Assembly (NCBI RefSeq): GCF_008634025.1
Contig: NZ_PDCM01000001.1
Coordinates: forward strand, 3,876,501-3,940,500
Length of the DNA stretch: 64,000 bases
DNA from: Streptomyces albofaciens JCM 4342
GTDB taxonomy: Bacteria; Actinomycetota; Actinomycetes; Streptomycetales; Streptomycetaceae
Reading direction: 5' to 3'
The position numbers and the translations under genes were made by a program. This document shows positions 31,548 through 39,453 of this stretch, in pieces (positions within the stretch are counted from its first letter, which is position 1; every line of letters begins with the position of its first letter). The notes under the pieces are model-generated. The model ran no database searches. It was not told where the DNA came from and saw only the letters and a list, made by a program, of their open reading frames with translations.

Positions 31548-34500
31548 ATGGGCGTGCGCAAACGGGTTCGCGACTGGCCCGTGTACCGGCAGCTGACCGG
31601 GGGCGACCGGCTGGGCCGGGGCCGCGCCGCGATGTCGCCGTACACCGAGGGGCTGCGCCCGCGCACCGGCACCGCCGACCGGATGGTGCGCTCGGTCTGC
31701 CCGTACTGCGCGGTCGGCTGCGGCCAGCAGGTGTACGTCAAGGACGAGAAGGTCGTCCAGATCGAGGGCGACCCCGACTCGCCCGTCAGCCGCGGCCGGC
31801 TCTGCCCCAAGGGCTCGGCGACCCTCCAGCTCACCACCGGCTCCTCGCGCCGCCACCAAGTGCTCTACCGGCGCCCGTACGGCAGGGACTGGGAGCCGCT
31901 GGACCTGGAGACGGCCATGGACATGGTCGCCGACCGGGTCGTCGAGACGCGCCGCCGCACCTGGGAGTGGGAGTCCGCCGAAGGGCTCCGCACGGCCCGC
32001 ACGCTGGGCATCGCCAGCCTGGGCGGCGCCACCCTCGACAACGAGGAGAACTACCTCATCAAGAAGCTGCTGACCGGCCTCGGCGTGGTCCAGGTGGAGA
32101 ACCAGGCCCGGGTCTGCCACAGCTCCACCGTCGCCGGGCTCGGCACGTCCTTCGGGCGCGGCGGCGCGACCACCTTCATGCAGGACCTCCAGCACGCGGA
32201 CTGCATCGTCATCCAGGGCTCGAACTTCGCCGAGGCCCACCCGGTCGGCTTCCAGTGGGTCATGGAGGCGAAGGCCCGCGGCGCCCGCGTGATCCACGTC
32301 GATCCGCGCTACACCCGTACGAGCGCCCTGGCCGACCTGCACGTTCCGATCCGGGCGGGCAGCGACATCGCCTTCCTCGGCGGGATCATCCGCCACGTCC
32401 TGACCGAGGAGAAGGACTTCCGCGAGTACGTCCTGCACTACACCAACGCCGCCACCCTGGTCGGCGAGGACTTCGAGGACACCGAGGACCTGGACGGCGT
32501 CTTCTCCGGACTGGAGGAGGCGGAGCACCACTACGACCCGATGAGCTGGCAGTACGAGGGCGTGCACGTCCAGGCGCCGGCCGGCGAGGTGGACGAACAG
32601 TACGAGGCGCGCGTCAAGGAGGCCGGCGGGTCCGAGACGCACGGTTCCGGCGGCGCCCCCACCGGCTCCCAGGCGCCCCGCGACGAGACGCTGCGGCACC
32701 CGCGCTGCGTCTACCAGATCCTCAAGCGCCACTACGCCCGCTACACCCCCGAGATGGTCGAGCGGATCTGCGGCGTGCCGCGGGAGACGTTCCTGCGGGT
32801 GTGCGAGGATCTGACCGCCAACTCGGGCCCGGACCGCACCAGCGCCTTCTGCTACGCGGTGGGCTGGACCCAGCACTCGGTCGGCGCGCAGTACATCCGG
32901 GCCGCGAGCGTGCTGCAACTGCTCCTCGGCAACATCGGCCGCCCCGGCGGCGGCATCCAGGCGCTGCGCGGCCACGCCTCCATCCAGGGCTCCAGCGACA
33001 TCCCCACCCTCTTCAACCTGCTGCCCGGCTACCTGCCGATGCCGCACGCGCACGCCCACGAGGACCTGGACACCTTCGTGAACGCGAGCCGCACGGAGAA
33101 GGGCTTCTGGGGCGACATGCGCGCCTACTTCGTCAGCCTCCTCAAGTCGTACTACGGCGACGCGGCCACCGCCGGAAACGACTACTGCTTCGGCCATCTG
33201 CCGCGGCTGACCGGCGCGCACTCCACGTACGAGACCGTCATGGCGCAGCTGGACGGCGTCTGCAAGGGCTACTTCCTGATGGGGGAGAACCCCGCCGTCG
33301 GCTCCGCCAACACCCGCCTCCAGCGCCTGGGCATGGCCAACCTGGAGTGGCTCGTGGTCCGGGACTTCTCGCTGATCGAGTCGGCGACCTGGTGGCAGGA
33401 CGGCCCGGAGATCGAGACCGGCGAACTGCGGACCGAGGACATCGGCACCGAGGTGTTCTTCTTCCCGGCCGCCGCGCACACCGAGAAGTCCGGGTCCTTC
33501 ACCAACACCAACCGCTGGGTGCAGTGGCACCACGCGGCCGTCGAGCCCGAGGGCGACGCCCGCAGCGATCTGTGGTTCATGTACCACCTCGGCCGGCGCA
33601 TCAAGGAGAGGCTGGCCGCCTCCACCGACCCCATGGACCGGCCCGTACAGGACCTGACCTGGGACTACCCGGTCGAGGGGCCGCTGGAGGAACCGGTCGC
33701 CGACGCCGTGCTCGCCGAGATCAACGGGCGCGGGCCGGACGGCGCCCCGCTGACCGCGTACACCGAACTGAAGGACGACGGCTCGACGCGGTGCGGCTGC
33801 TGGATCTACTGCGGCGTGTACGCGAACGGCGTCAACCAGGCGGCCCGCAAGAAGCCGCACACCGAACAGGACTGGGTGGCCGCCGAATGGGCCTGGGCCT
33901 GGCCCGCCAACCGGCGCATCCTCTACAACCGCGCGTCGGCGGCCCCGGACGGCACCCCGTGGAGCGAACGCAAGGCGTACGTGTGGTGGGACCCGGCCGA
34001 GGGCCGGTGGACCGGCCACGACATCCCGGATTTCGTGCCCGACCGCGCTCCCGACCACGTGCCGCCGGACGACGCGCGCGGCCCCGACGCGCTGCGCGGC
34101 GACGACCCGTTCATCATGCAGGCGGACGGCAAGGGCTGGCTGTACGCGCCCGCCGGCCTGGTCGACGGGCCGCTGCCCACGCACTACGAGCCGCAGGACT
34201 CCCCGTTCGGGAACGCCCTCTATCCGTCCACGCCGCGCTCGCCGGTCCGCCGCGTGCACCCTCGCGAGGGCAACCGCTACCACCCCAGCGGCGACGAACC
34301 GGGCGCCGACGTCTATCCGTACGTCGTCACCACCCACCGCCTCACCGAGCACTTCACCGCGGGCGGCATGAGCCGCTGGTCCCCCTACCTGGCCGAACTC
34401 CAGCCGGAGTTCTTCTGCGAGGTCTCCCCGCAGCTCGCCGCCGAACGCGGCCTGGAGCACCTGGGCTGGGCCACCATCGTCACCGCCCGCAACGCCGTCG

Positions 34501-34796
34501 AGGCCCGCGTCATGGTGACCGAACGGATCAGGACGCTGACGGTCCAGGGCCGTACGGTCCACCAGATCGGCCTGCCGTTCCACTGGGGGCCCAACGGCGT
34601 GGTGACCGGCGACGCCGCCAACGAGCTGGTCGCCATCGCGCTCGACCCCAACGCCCATATCCAGGAGGACAAGGCGCTGACCGCGGACATCCGGCCGGGC
34701 CGCCGGCCGCGCGGCCCCGACCTGCCGCGGCTGGTCGCGGCCTACCGCGAGCGCGCCGGCATCGGCGAGAGCACCGGGACGGAGACCCGCACATGA
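31548..34796 (+). CDS. Formate dehydrogenase catalytic (molybdopterin, Fe-S) subunit, Cys type
   Basis: 1082 residues from the ATG at 31548 (GGAGGAGAAGC upstream). An N-terminal [4Fe-4S] motif CPYCAVGCGQQ...LCPKG at residues about 52-85 precedes the molybdopterin oxidoreductase domain. The active-site segment is ARVCHSSTVAGLG with Cys190 encoded by TGC, where many FDH-N proteins have selenocysteine; it is followed by GRGGATT. The C-terminal molydop-binding domain contains HWGPNGVVTGDAANELVA. There is no clear Tat twin-arginine motif. With the two coupled partner subunits it should feed electrons from formate to quinone. Overlaps the Fe-S subunit by 4 nt. Confidence 0.93.
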   Translation: MGVRKRVRDWPVYRQLTGGDRLGRGRAAMSPYTEGLRPRTGTADRMVRSVCPYCAVGCGQQVYVKDEKVVQIEGDPDSPVSRGRLCPKGSATLQLTTGSSRRHQVLYRRPYGRDWEPLDLETAMDMVADRVVETRRRTWEWESAEGLRTARTLGIASLGGATLDNEENYLIKKLLTGLGVVQVENQARVCHSSTVAGLGTSFGRGGATTFMQDLQHADCIVIQGSNFAEAHPVGFQWVMEAKARGARVIHVDPRYTRTSALADLHVPIRAGSDIAFLGGIIRHVLTEEKDFREYVLHYTNAATLVGEDFEDTEDLDGVFSGLEEAEHHYDPMSWQYEGVHVQAPAGEVDEQYEARVKEAGGSETHGSGGAPTGSQAPRDETLRHPRCVYQILKRHYARYTPEMVERICGVPRETFLRVCEDLTANSGPDRTSAFCYAVGWTQHSVGAQYIRAASVLQLLLGNIGRPGGGIQALRGHASIQGSSDIPTLFNLLPGYLPMPHAHAHEDLDTFVNASRTEKGFWGDMRAYFVSLLKSYYGDAATAGNDYCFGHLPRLTGAHSTYETVMAQLDGVCKGYFLMGENPAVGSANTRLQRLGMANLEWLVVRDFSLIESATWWQDGPEIETGELRTEDIGTEVFFFPAAAHTEKSGSFTNTNRWVQWHHAAVEPEGDARSDLWFMYHLGRRIKERLAASTDPMDRPVQDLTWDYPVEGPLEEPVADAVLAEINGRGPDGAPLTAYTELKDDGSTRCGCWIYCGVYANGVNQAARKKPHTEQDWVAAEWAWAWPANRRILYNRASAAPDGTPWSERKAYVWWDPAEGRWTGHDIPDFVPDRAPDHVPPDDARGPDALRGDDPFIMQADGKGWLYAPAGLVDGPLPTHYEPQDSPFGNALYPSTPRSPVRRVHPREGNRYHPSGDEPGADVYPYVVTTHRLTEHFTAGGMSRWSPYLAELQPEFFCEVSPQLAAERGLEHLGWATIVTARNAVEARVMVTERIRTLTVQGRTVHQIGLPFHWGPNGVVTGDAANELVAIALDPNAHIQEDKALTADIRPGRRPRGPDLPRLVAAYRERAGIGESTGTETRT

Positions 34797-35770
34797 CCGA
34801 CCACCTGCTCAGCGGCGTCGAACCGGACCCGGCCGGGGACGCGGGCCACCCCGACGCGCCGCCCCGCGCGGGCTTCTTCACCGACACCTCGGTGTGCATC
34901 GGCTGCAAGGCCTGCGAGGTCGCCTGCAAGGAGTGGAACGCCATCCCCGAGGACGGGCTGTCCCTGACCGGGATGAGTTACGACAACACGCAGGGGCTCG
35001 GGGCCTCCACCTGGCGGCACGTGGCCTTCGTCGAACAGGCGGCGCCGTCCCCCGAGGGGCGTACGGAACTGCCGCTGGCCGACGCGCAGAGGGGCGGGGG
35101 ACCGGACGGTCCGGGCGGCTCGAACGGCTCGAACGGCTCGGGTGGCTCGAACGGCTCGGGCGGTGACCTGCGCTGGCTGATGGCCTCCGACGTGTGCAAG
35201 CACTGCACCCACGCCGCCTGCCTGGACGTCTGCCCCACCGGCTCGCTCTTCCGCACCGAGTTCGGCACCGTCGTGGTCCAGGAGGACATCTGCAACGGCT
35301 GCGGCTACTGCGTACCCGCCTGCCCGTACGGCGTCATCGAGCAGCGCCCGTCCGACGGCCGCGCCTTCAAGTGCACGATGTGCTACGACCGGCTCGGCGC
35401 CGGACAGGAACCCGCCTGCGCCAAGGCGTGCCCGACCGACTCCATCCAGTTCGGCCCGCTGGACGAACTCCGCGAACGGGCCGCGCTGCGCGTCGACCAA
35501 CTGCACGCGGCCGGTGTCACCGACGCGCGGCTGTACGGCCACGAGCCGACCGACGGCGTCGGCGGCGACGGCGCGTTCTTCCTGCTCCTCGACGAACCCG
35601 AGGTCTACGGGCTGCCGCCGGACCCCGTGGTCACCACCCGCGACCTGCCCGCGATGTGGCGGCACGCGGGTGCCGCGGCGCTCTCGCTGATCGGCGGTGC
35701 GGCGCTGTCGTTCGCCGTGCCCGCACTGAAGCACCTGGCCGGCACCACCGGACGGAAGGGAAGGCGATGA
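34793..35770 (+). CDS. Formate dehydrogenase iron-sulfur subunit
   Basis: 325 residues. Four cysteine clusters in the usual HybA/FdnH order: CIGCKACEVAC (residues 38-48), CKHCTHAACLDVC, CNGCGYCVPACP and CTMCYDR...CAKACP. A C-terminal hydrophobic helix (ALSLIGGAALSFAVPAL) anchors it. Between clusters one and two there is a Gly/Ser/Asn linker coded by five 9-bp repeats, which I do not expect in family members. ATGA overlap with the catalytic subunit and with the membrane subunit. Confidence 0.92.
   Translation: MTDHLLSGVEPDPAGDAGHPDAPPRAGFFTDTSVCIGCKACEVACKEWNAIPEDGLSLTGMSYDNTQGLGASTWRHVAFVEQAAPSPEGRTELPLADAQRGGGPDGPGGSNGSNGSGGSNGSGGDLRWLMASDVCKHCTHAACLDVCPTGSLFRTEFGTVVVQEDICNGCGYCVPACPYGVIEQRPSDGRAFKCTMCYDRLGAGQEPACAKACPTDSIQFGPLDELRERAALRVDQLHAAGVTDARLYGHEPTDGVGGDGAFFLLLDEPEVYGLPPDPVVTTRDLPAMWRHAGAAALSLIGGAALSFAVPALKHLAGTTGRKGRR
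35117..35161 (+). repeat. In-frame 9-bp microsatellite in the Fe-S subunit
   Basis: Five 9-bp units (GGCTCGAAC or GGCTCGGG(T/C)) at 35117, 35126, 35135, 35144 and 35153 encode GSN/GSG repeats from residue 109 of the Fe-S subunit. Copy-number change stays in frame, so length variants would be tolerated. Confidence 0.9.
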
Positions 35771-36876
35771 CCGGCTCCGATGTCACCCGGCAGGGCCCGG
35801 AGGGCGAGCGCCCCGGCCGGGAGGCCGCGCCGGAGATACTGCGCGGCGGGCCCGACGGGGCGGGGCCGGGCCGGGGCGCCGGGCGGCGGGGACGGCGCCG
35901 GGGCGGCGAGGGCAGGCACGGCGGCCGGGGCGAGCAGCTCATGGCGCCGTCGGCCGAGTTCGCCTCGTACTACGGCAGGCCGGTGATCAAGGCGCCCGCC
36001 TGGCGCGCCCGGGACATCGCCGGTTACTTCTTCCTCGGCGGTCTGGCCGGTGCCGGATCGGTGCTGGCCGCCGGCGCCCACGCGACGGGCCGCACCACCA
36101 CCGCGACCGCGATGAAGATCTCCTCCCTCGCGGCGGTCTCCCTGTCCACCGCCGCCCTGGTCAACGACCTCGGCAGACCGGGCCGCTTCGGGAACATGCT
36201 GCGGGTGATCAAGCCGACCTCGCCGATGAGCGTCGGCTCCTGGCTGCTGGCCGCCTACGGGCCCGCCGCGGGCGCCGCGGCGGCCTGCGCGGTCACCGGG
36301 CGGCTGCCCCGGGCGGGCGCCGCGGCGACCGGTGCCGCGGCGCTCCTCGGCCCGGCCGTCGCCACGTACACCGCGGTCCTCGCGGCGGACACCGCCGTGC
36401 CCGCCTGGCACGGCGCCCACCGCGAACTGCCGTATCTGTTCGCGGCGTCGGCGACCGCCGCGGCCTCCGGGATGGCGCTCGTCCTCGGGCCCGTACGGGA
36501 GACCGCGCCCGCCCGCTGCGCCGCGGTCCTGGCCGCGGTGGCCGACAGCGCCGTGCACAAGGCCGCCGAGGAACGGCTCGGCATGGTCGCGGAGACCTAC
36601 CGCACCGGCCGGGCCGGAAAGCTGCTGCGCGCGGCGCGCGCCCTCACGGCGCTCGGCGCCGCGGGCGGCGCGCTGTCCGGGGGCCGAGCGCGCCCACTGG
36701 CGGCCGCGAGCGGCCTCGCCCTGCTCGCCGGTTCCGCGTGCACCCGCTTCGGGATCTTCGCGGCCGGCATCGCCTCCGCCGAGGACCCGAAATACACCGT
36801 CGTACCCCAACGGGCGGCCAAGGAAGCCCGCCGCACCACCCCAGCGCCCCACGCGGAGAGGACACAGCCCACATGA
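35767..36876 (+). CDS. NrfD/PsrC-like membrane subunit of the formate dehydrogenase
   Basis: 369 residues. The first 60 are Arg/Gly/Glu-rich and soluble. From about residue 80 there are eight or so hydrophobic helices (DIAGYFFLGGLAGAGSVLAA, ISSLAAVSLSTAALVNDLG, FGNMLRVIKPTSPMSVGSW). GRPGRFGNMLRV..SPMS is the NrfD/PsrC quinone-reducing membrane subunit signature, rather than the cytochrome b FdnI type. This implies electron transfer to menaquinone without heme. ATGA overlaps at both ends. Confidence 0.85.
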   Translation: MTGSDVTRQGPEGERPGREAAPEILRGGPDGAGPGRGAGRRGRRRGGEGRHGGRGEQLMAPSAEFASYYGRPVIKAPAWRARDIAGYFFLGGLAGAGSVLAAGAHATGRTTTATAMKISSLAAVSLSTAALVNDLGRPGRFGNMLRVIKPTSPMSVGSWLLAAYGPAAGAAAACAVTGRLPRAGAAATGAAALLGPAVATYTAVLAADTAVPAWHGAHRELPYLFAASATAAASGMALVLGPVRETAPARCAAVLAAVADSAVHKAAEERLGMVAETYRTGRAGKLLRAARALTALGAAGGALSGGRARPLAAASGLALLAGSACTRFGIFAAGIASAEDPKYTVVPQRAAKEARRTTPAPHAERTQPT

Positions 36877-37259
36877 CCCGCACACCCCACAACGACGAGC
36901 CCGCGCAGGTCGTGCTCAGCGCACAGTCCCCGGCCGACGCCGAAGCCGTGCTCGGCACGCTGCGCAGCTGCTTCGCCTCCGACCGCGCGGACGGCAACGC
37001 CCCGCACGACGAGCCCAAGCAGGCCGGTCACCCGATGGTCTGGACGGAGAACTTCGAGACCTCCGAAGTGCGGGGCGACGTCGGGAAGGGCAGTCAGCCG
37101 TCCGCCCCCGTCACCGTGAACCTCCAGGGCAGCCCGCTGGCCGTGGACCGGCTGCGGGACGTGCTGACGCGCGCCTTCTCCGTCCGTACGGAGGGCACGG
37201 TGTCGGGCGACCAGGAGGTGGAGCTCCAGCTCGTCCTGGAGAACCCGGGCCAGGGCTGA
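36873..37259 (+). CDS. Unrecognised fourth protein of the formate dehydrogenase operon
   Basis: 128 residues. ATG overlaps the NrfD stop by 4 nt, so it is translationally coupled to the complex. The sequence is hydrophilic: AQVVLSAQSPADAEAVLGTL, then a charged loop, then APVTVNLQGSPLAVDRLRDV and VELQLVLENPGQ. The second half looks like an alpha/beta ferredoxin-like fold. It has no Cys cluster beyond one isolated Cys and no FdhD motif. A chaperone or small extra subunit is possible; no homologue is known to me. Confidence 0.7.
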   Translation: MTRTPHNDEPAQVVLSAQSPADAEAVLGTLRSCFASDRADGNAPHDEPKQAGHPMVWTENFETSEVRGDVGKGSQPSAPVTVNLQGSPLAVDRLRDVLTRAFSVRTEGTVSGDQEVELQLVLENPGQG

Positions 37260-37280
37260 CGCGCCCTTTCCACAAGCGGT

Positions 37281-37315
37281 CGGTGCCGCGGACCCGCGAA
37301 GGGCCCGCGGCACCG
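37281..37315 (+). terminator. Terminator after the formate dehydrogenase operon
   Basis: CGGTGCCGCGG (37281-37291) pairs perfectly with CCGCGGCACCG (37305-37315): an 11-bp stem with a 13-nt loop, 21 bp after the fourth gene's stop. One of the strongest hairpins in the window. Confidence 0.7.
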
Positions 37316-37353
37316 GTGCGTTCCGGGGCGCCATCAGTCCCTCGAAAATCGTG

Positions 37354-37372
37354 TATCTTGGAAATCGAGGTA
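37354..37372. promoter_or_regulatory. Probable MarR operator
   Basis: TATCTTG-GAAAT-CGAGGTA is an imperfect 7-5-7 inverted repeat (5 of 7 pairs) of the AT-rich, MarR-like type. It lies 30 bp before the MarR gene's GTG and at the end of an AT-rich promoter-like stretch beginning CTCGAAAATCGTG. Autoregulation is the likely use. Confidence 0.45.
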
Positions 37373-37402
37373 GATGGCCGAGTGAGCGAAGGCGGGTGCC
37401 GC

Positions 37403-37915
37403 GTGCCGAAGGAATCCGAGTCGATCAGGGCCGCCCTGGGCAGGGCGGTGCAGGCGTACCAGGGGGCCGTCGACGACTTCGACCGTGAGGTCGCCCGCCT
37501 GCTGGGGGTCAACGAGACCGACCTGCGGTGCCTGGAGCTGCTGCTGACGGCCGGGAGTGCCACCCCCGGCGAACTCGGCGGGCGGCTGGGGCTGACCACG
37601 GGCAGCGTGACCGCGATGATCGACCGGCTGGAGAAGCGCGGCTACCTCGCGCGCACCCCGCACCCCACCGACCGGCGCAGCACGCTGGTGCAGCCCACCT
37701 CCGACCTCCGGGAGCGCGCGGGCGCGCTGATGATGCCCTTCGTCGAGGACTCCGCCGCACAGGTCCACGCCCGGTTCAGTGACGAACAGCTGGCCCTGGT
37801 CGTCGACTTCCTCGACTTCAACCGCGAGGTGCAGGAGCGGCACACCGAGCGGCTGCGTGCCGTGGCCGCCCCGAAGCGCGGCGGCGGCAAGGCCGCCGGT
37901 CCGGCGTCCGCCTGA
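37403..37915 (+). CDS. MarR-family regulator
   Basis: 170 residues from GTG at 37403; GTG at 37382 in the same frame is an alternative. The winged helix is NETDLRCLELLLTAGSATPG, ELGGRLGLTTGSVTAMIDRL (recognition helix) and the wing RTPHPTDRRSTLVQPT, typical of MarR. The dimer helices are at both ends (RAALGRAVQAYQGAVDDFD and VDFLDFNREVQERHTERLR). Followed by the FAD monooxygenase on the same strand after 69 bp, which suggests it controls that enzyme in response to an aromatic ligand. Confidence 0.88.
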   Translation: MPKESESIRAALGRAVQAYQGAVDDFDREVARLLGVNETDLRCLELLLTAGSATPGELGGRLGLTTGSVTAMIDRLEKRGYLARTPHPTDRRSTLVQPTSDLRERAGALMMPFVEDSAAQVHARFSDEQLALVVDFLDFNREVQERHTERLRAVAAPKRGGGKAAGPASA

Positions 37916-37984
37916 GAGGCCGGTGTCCCGGTCCGCCCGCGGAGCCGGTGCCCGGTCCCGCCACGAGTGAGAAAAGGCAGTCCC

Positions 37985-39325
37985 ATGCACGTGATGATCA
38001 TTGGTGCCGGTACCGGCGGCCTCGCGCTGGCGCACGGCCTGCGGCGCGCAGGCATCAGCTGTGCGGTCTTCGAGCGCGACCGCACCCGCGGCGGCGGCCT
38101 CCAGGGCTACCGCGTCGGCATCGACCACGACGGCAGCCGCGCCCTGTCCGGGCTGCTGCCGCCCGACCTGTTCGACACCTTCGTGGCCACCTGCGCCCGT
38201 ACCCCCGACCGCTTCACCATGTACACCGAGAAGTACAAGGAAGTGCTGTCCCTGAGCGGCTTCGCGCGGGCGAGTGACGACGGGGCCGGGGCGGAGCGCT
38301 CGGTCTCGCGCATGACGCTGCGTCAGGTGCTGCTCACCGGGCTGGAAGACGTGGTGCGGTTCGACAAGGCCTTCACCCACTACGGGCGCAACCCCGACGG
38401 CACGGTCACCGCGCACTTCGCGGACGGCACGTCCGCCACCGGTGACGTGCTGGTCGGCGCGGACGGCTCCAACTCGCGGGTCCGCCGCCAGTACCTGCCG
38501 CACGCGGAACTCAAGGACGCCGGGATCACCGCCATCGGCGGCAAGGTGCCGCTGACCGACGCCACCCGCGCCCTGCTGACCGAGAAGACCGTCGACGGCG
38601 TCAACCTCTTCTTCGCGCCCGGCGGTTACTCCCTGATCCTGCACGTCATGCAGTTCCCCTGGAACGAGAACGGCGCGCCCAGGAGCGGCATCGGCGCCAC
38701 CGACGCCGACCTCATCAAGAACTGGCCGGGCCTCCAGTTCGACAACACCCGCGACTACATCATGCTCGGCATCAACGGTGCCACGCGGAACCTGCCCGTC
38801 GACATCCTCCAGCGGGACGGGGAGGGGCTGTGCGCGCTCTTCCGGGAGCTGACCCGCACCTGGGACGCGCGCCTGCGCGCACTCGTCGGCCTGGTGGACC
38901 CCTCGACCTGCTTCCCGATCCGGATACGCACCTCCGTACCGGTCGAGCAGTGGCCCTCCAGCAACATCACCCTCATCGGCGACGCCATCCACACCATGAC
39001 CCCGGGGCGCGGCGTCGGCGCCAACACCGCGCTGCGCGACGCCCTTCTGCTGTGCCGCAATCTGACCGCCGTACGCGACGGCCGGATGCCCCTGGTCCCC
39101 GCGGTCCGCGACTACGAGACCCAGATGATCGACTATGGCTTCGACGCGGTGCGCAAGTCCCTGGAGCAGATGGACGGCAACGCGCCGATCCACCGGCCCG
39201 TCCTCGGCCGCGCCGTCCTCGCCGCGACGCGCACCGGTATGCGTGTGGTCAATCATCTGCCGCCGGTCAAGCGGAAGATGGCCGCTGCCATGCAGGCGTA
39301 CCGCGGCCAGGACCGCGAGGCGTAG
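37985..39325 (+). CDS. FAD-dependent monooxygenase (aromatic hydroxylase type)
   Basis: 446 residues. The FAD-binding Rossmann motif VMIIGAGTGGLALAHGLRRAG starts at residue 3; the second FAD motif is VLVGADGSNSRVRRQYL (DG motif); and the third is LIGDAIHTMTPGRGVGANTALRDALLL (GD motif). This set defines the p-hydroxybenzoate-hydroxylase / TetX-like group A flavoproteins, which hydroxylate or inactivate aromatic compounds with NAD(P)H and O2. Paired with an upstream MarR gene, a common arrangement for detoxification of aromatic antibiotics. Substrate unknown. Confidence 0.9.
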   Translation: MHVMIIGAGTGGLALAHGLRRAGISCAVFERDRTRGGGLQGYRVGIDHDGSRALSGLLPPDLFDTFVATCARTPDRFTMYTEKYKEVLSLSGFARASDDGAGAERSVSRMTLRQVLLTGLEDVVRFDKAFTHYGRNPDGTVTAHFADGTSATGDVLVGADGSNSRVRRQYLPHAELKDAGITAIGGKVPLTDATRALLTEKTVDGVNLFFAPGGYSLILHVMQFPWNENGAPRSGIGATDADLIKNWPGLQFDNTRDYIMLGINGATRNLPVDILQRDGEGLCALFRELTRTWDARLRALVGLVDPSTCFPIRIRTSVPVEQWPSSNITLIGDAIHTMTPGRGVGANTALRDALLLCRNLTAVRDGRMPLVPAVRDYETQMIDYGFDAVRKSLEQMDGNAPIHRPVLGRAVLAATRTGMRVVNHLPPVKRKMAAAMQAYRGQDREA

Positions 39326-39331
39326 GGCACC

Positions 39332-39345
39332 GGGATCCGGATCCC
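39332..39345. other. Perfect 14-bp palindrome
   Basis: GGGATCCGGATCCC, no loop, 7 bp after the monooxygenase stop in a convergent gap. It cannot form a good hairpin but is a candidate protein-binding or restriction-like site. Confidence 0.5.
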
Positions 39346-39453
39346 CCGTCGGCACTGGCGGGTCCCGTACGGCCGTGGCGGGGCGCGCCGGAGCCCCTAC
39401 CCGGCTCACCGGACTGGCCGGAGCGGTGCTGGCCACCCTGGTGATCGTGCTGC

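Noticed and set aside
32115..32117. Selenocysteine at the formate dehydrogenase active site
   Set aside because: The codon read is TGC, not TGA, so the residue is ordinary Cys. No selenocysteine insertion element or TGA interruption is needed.
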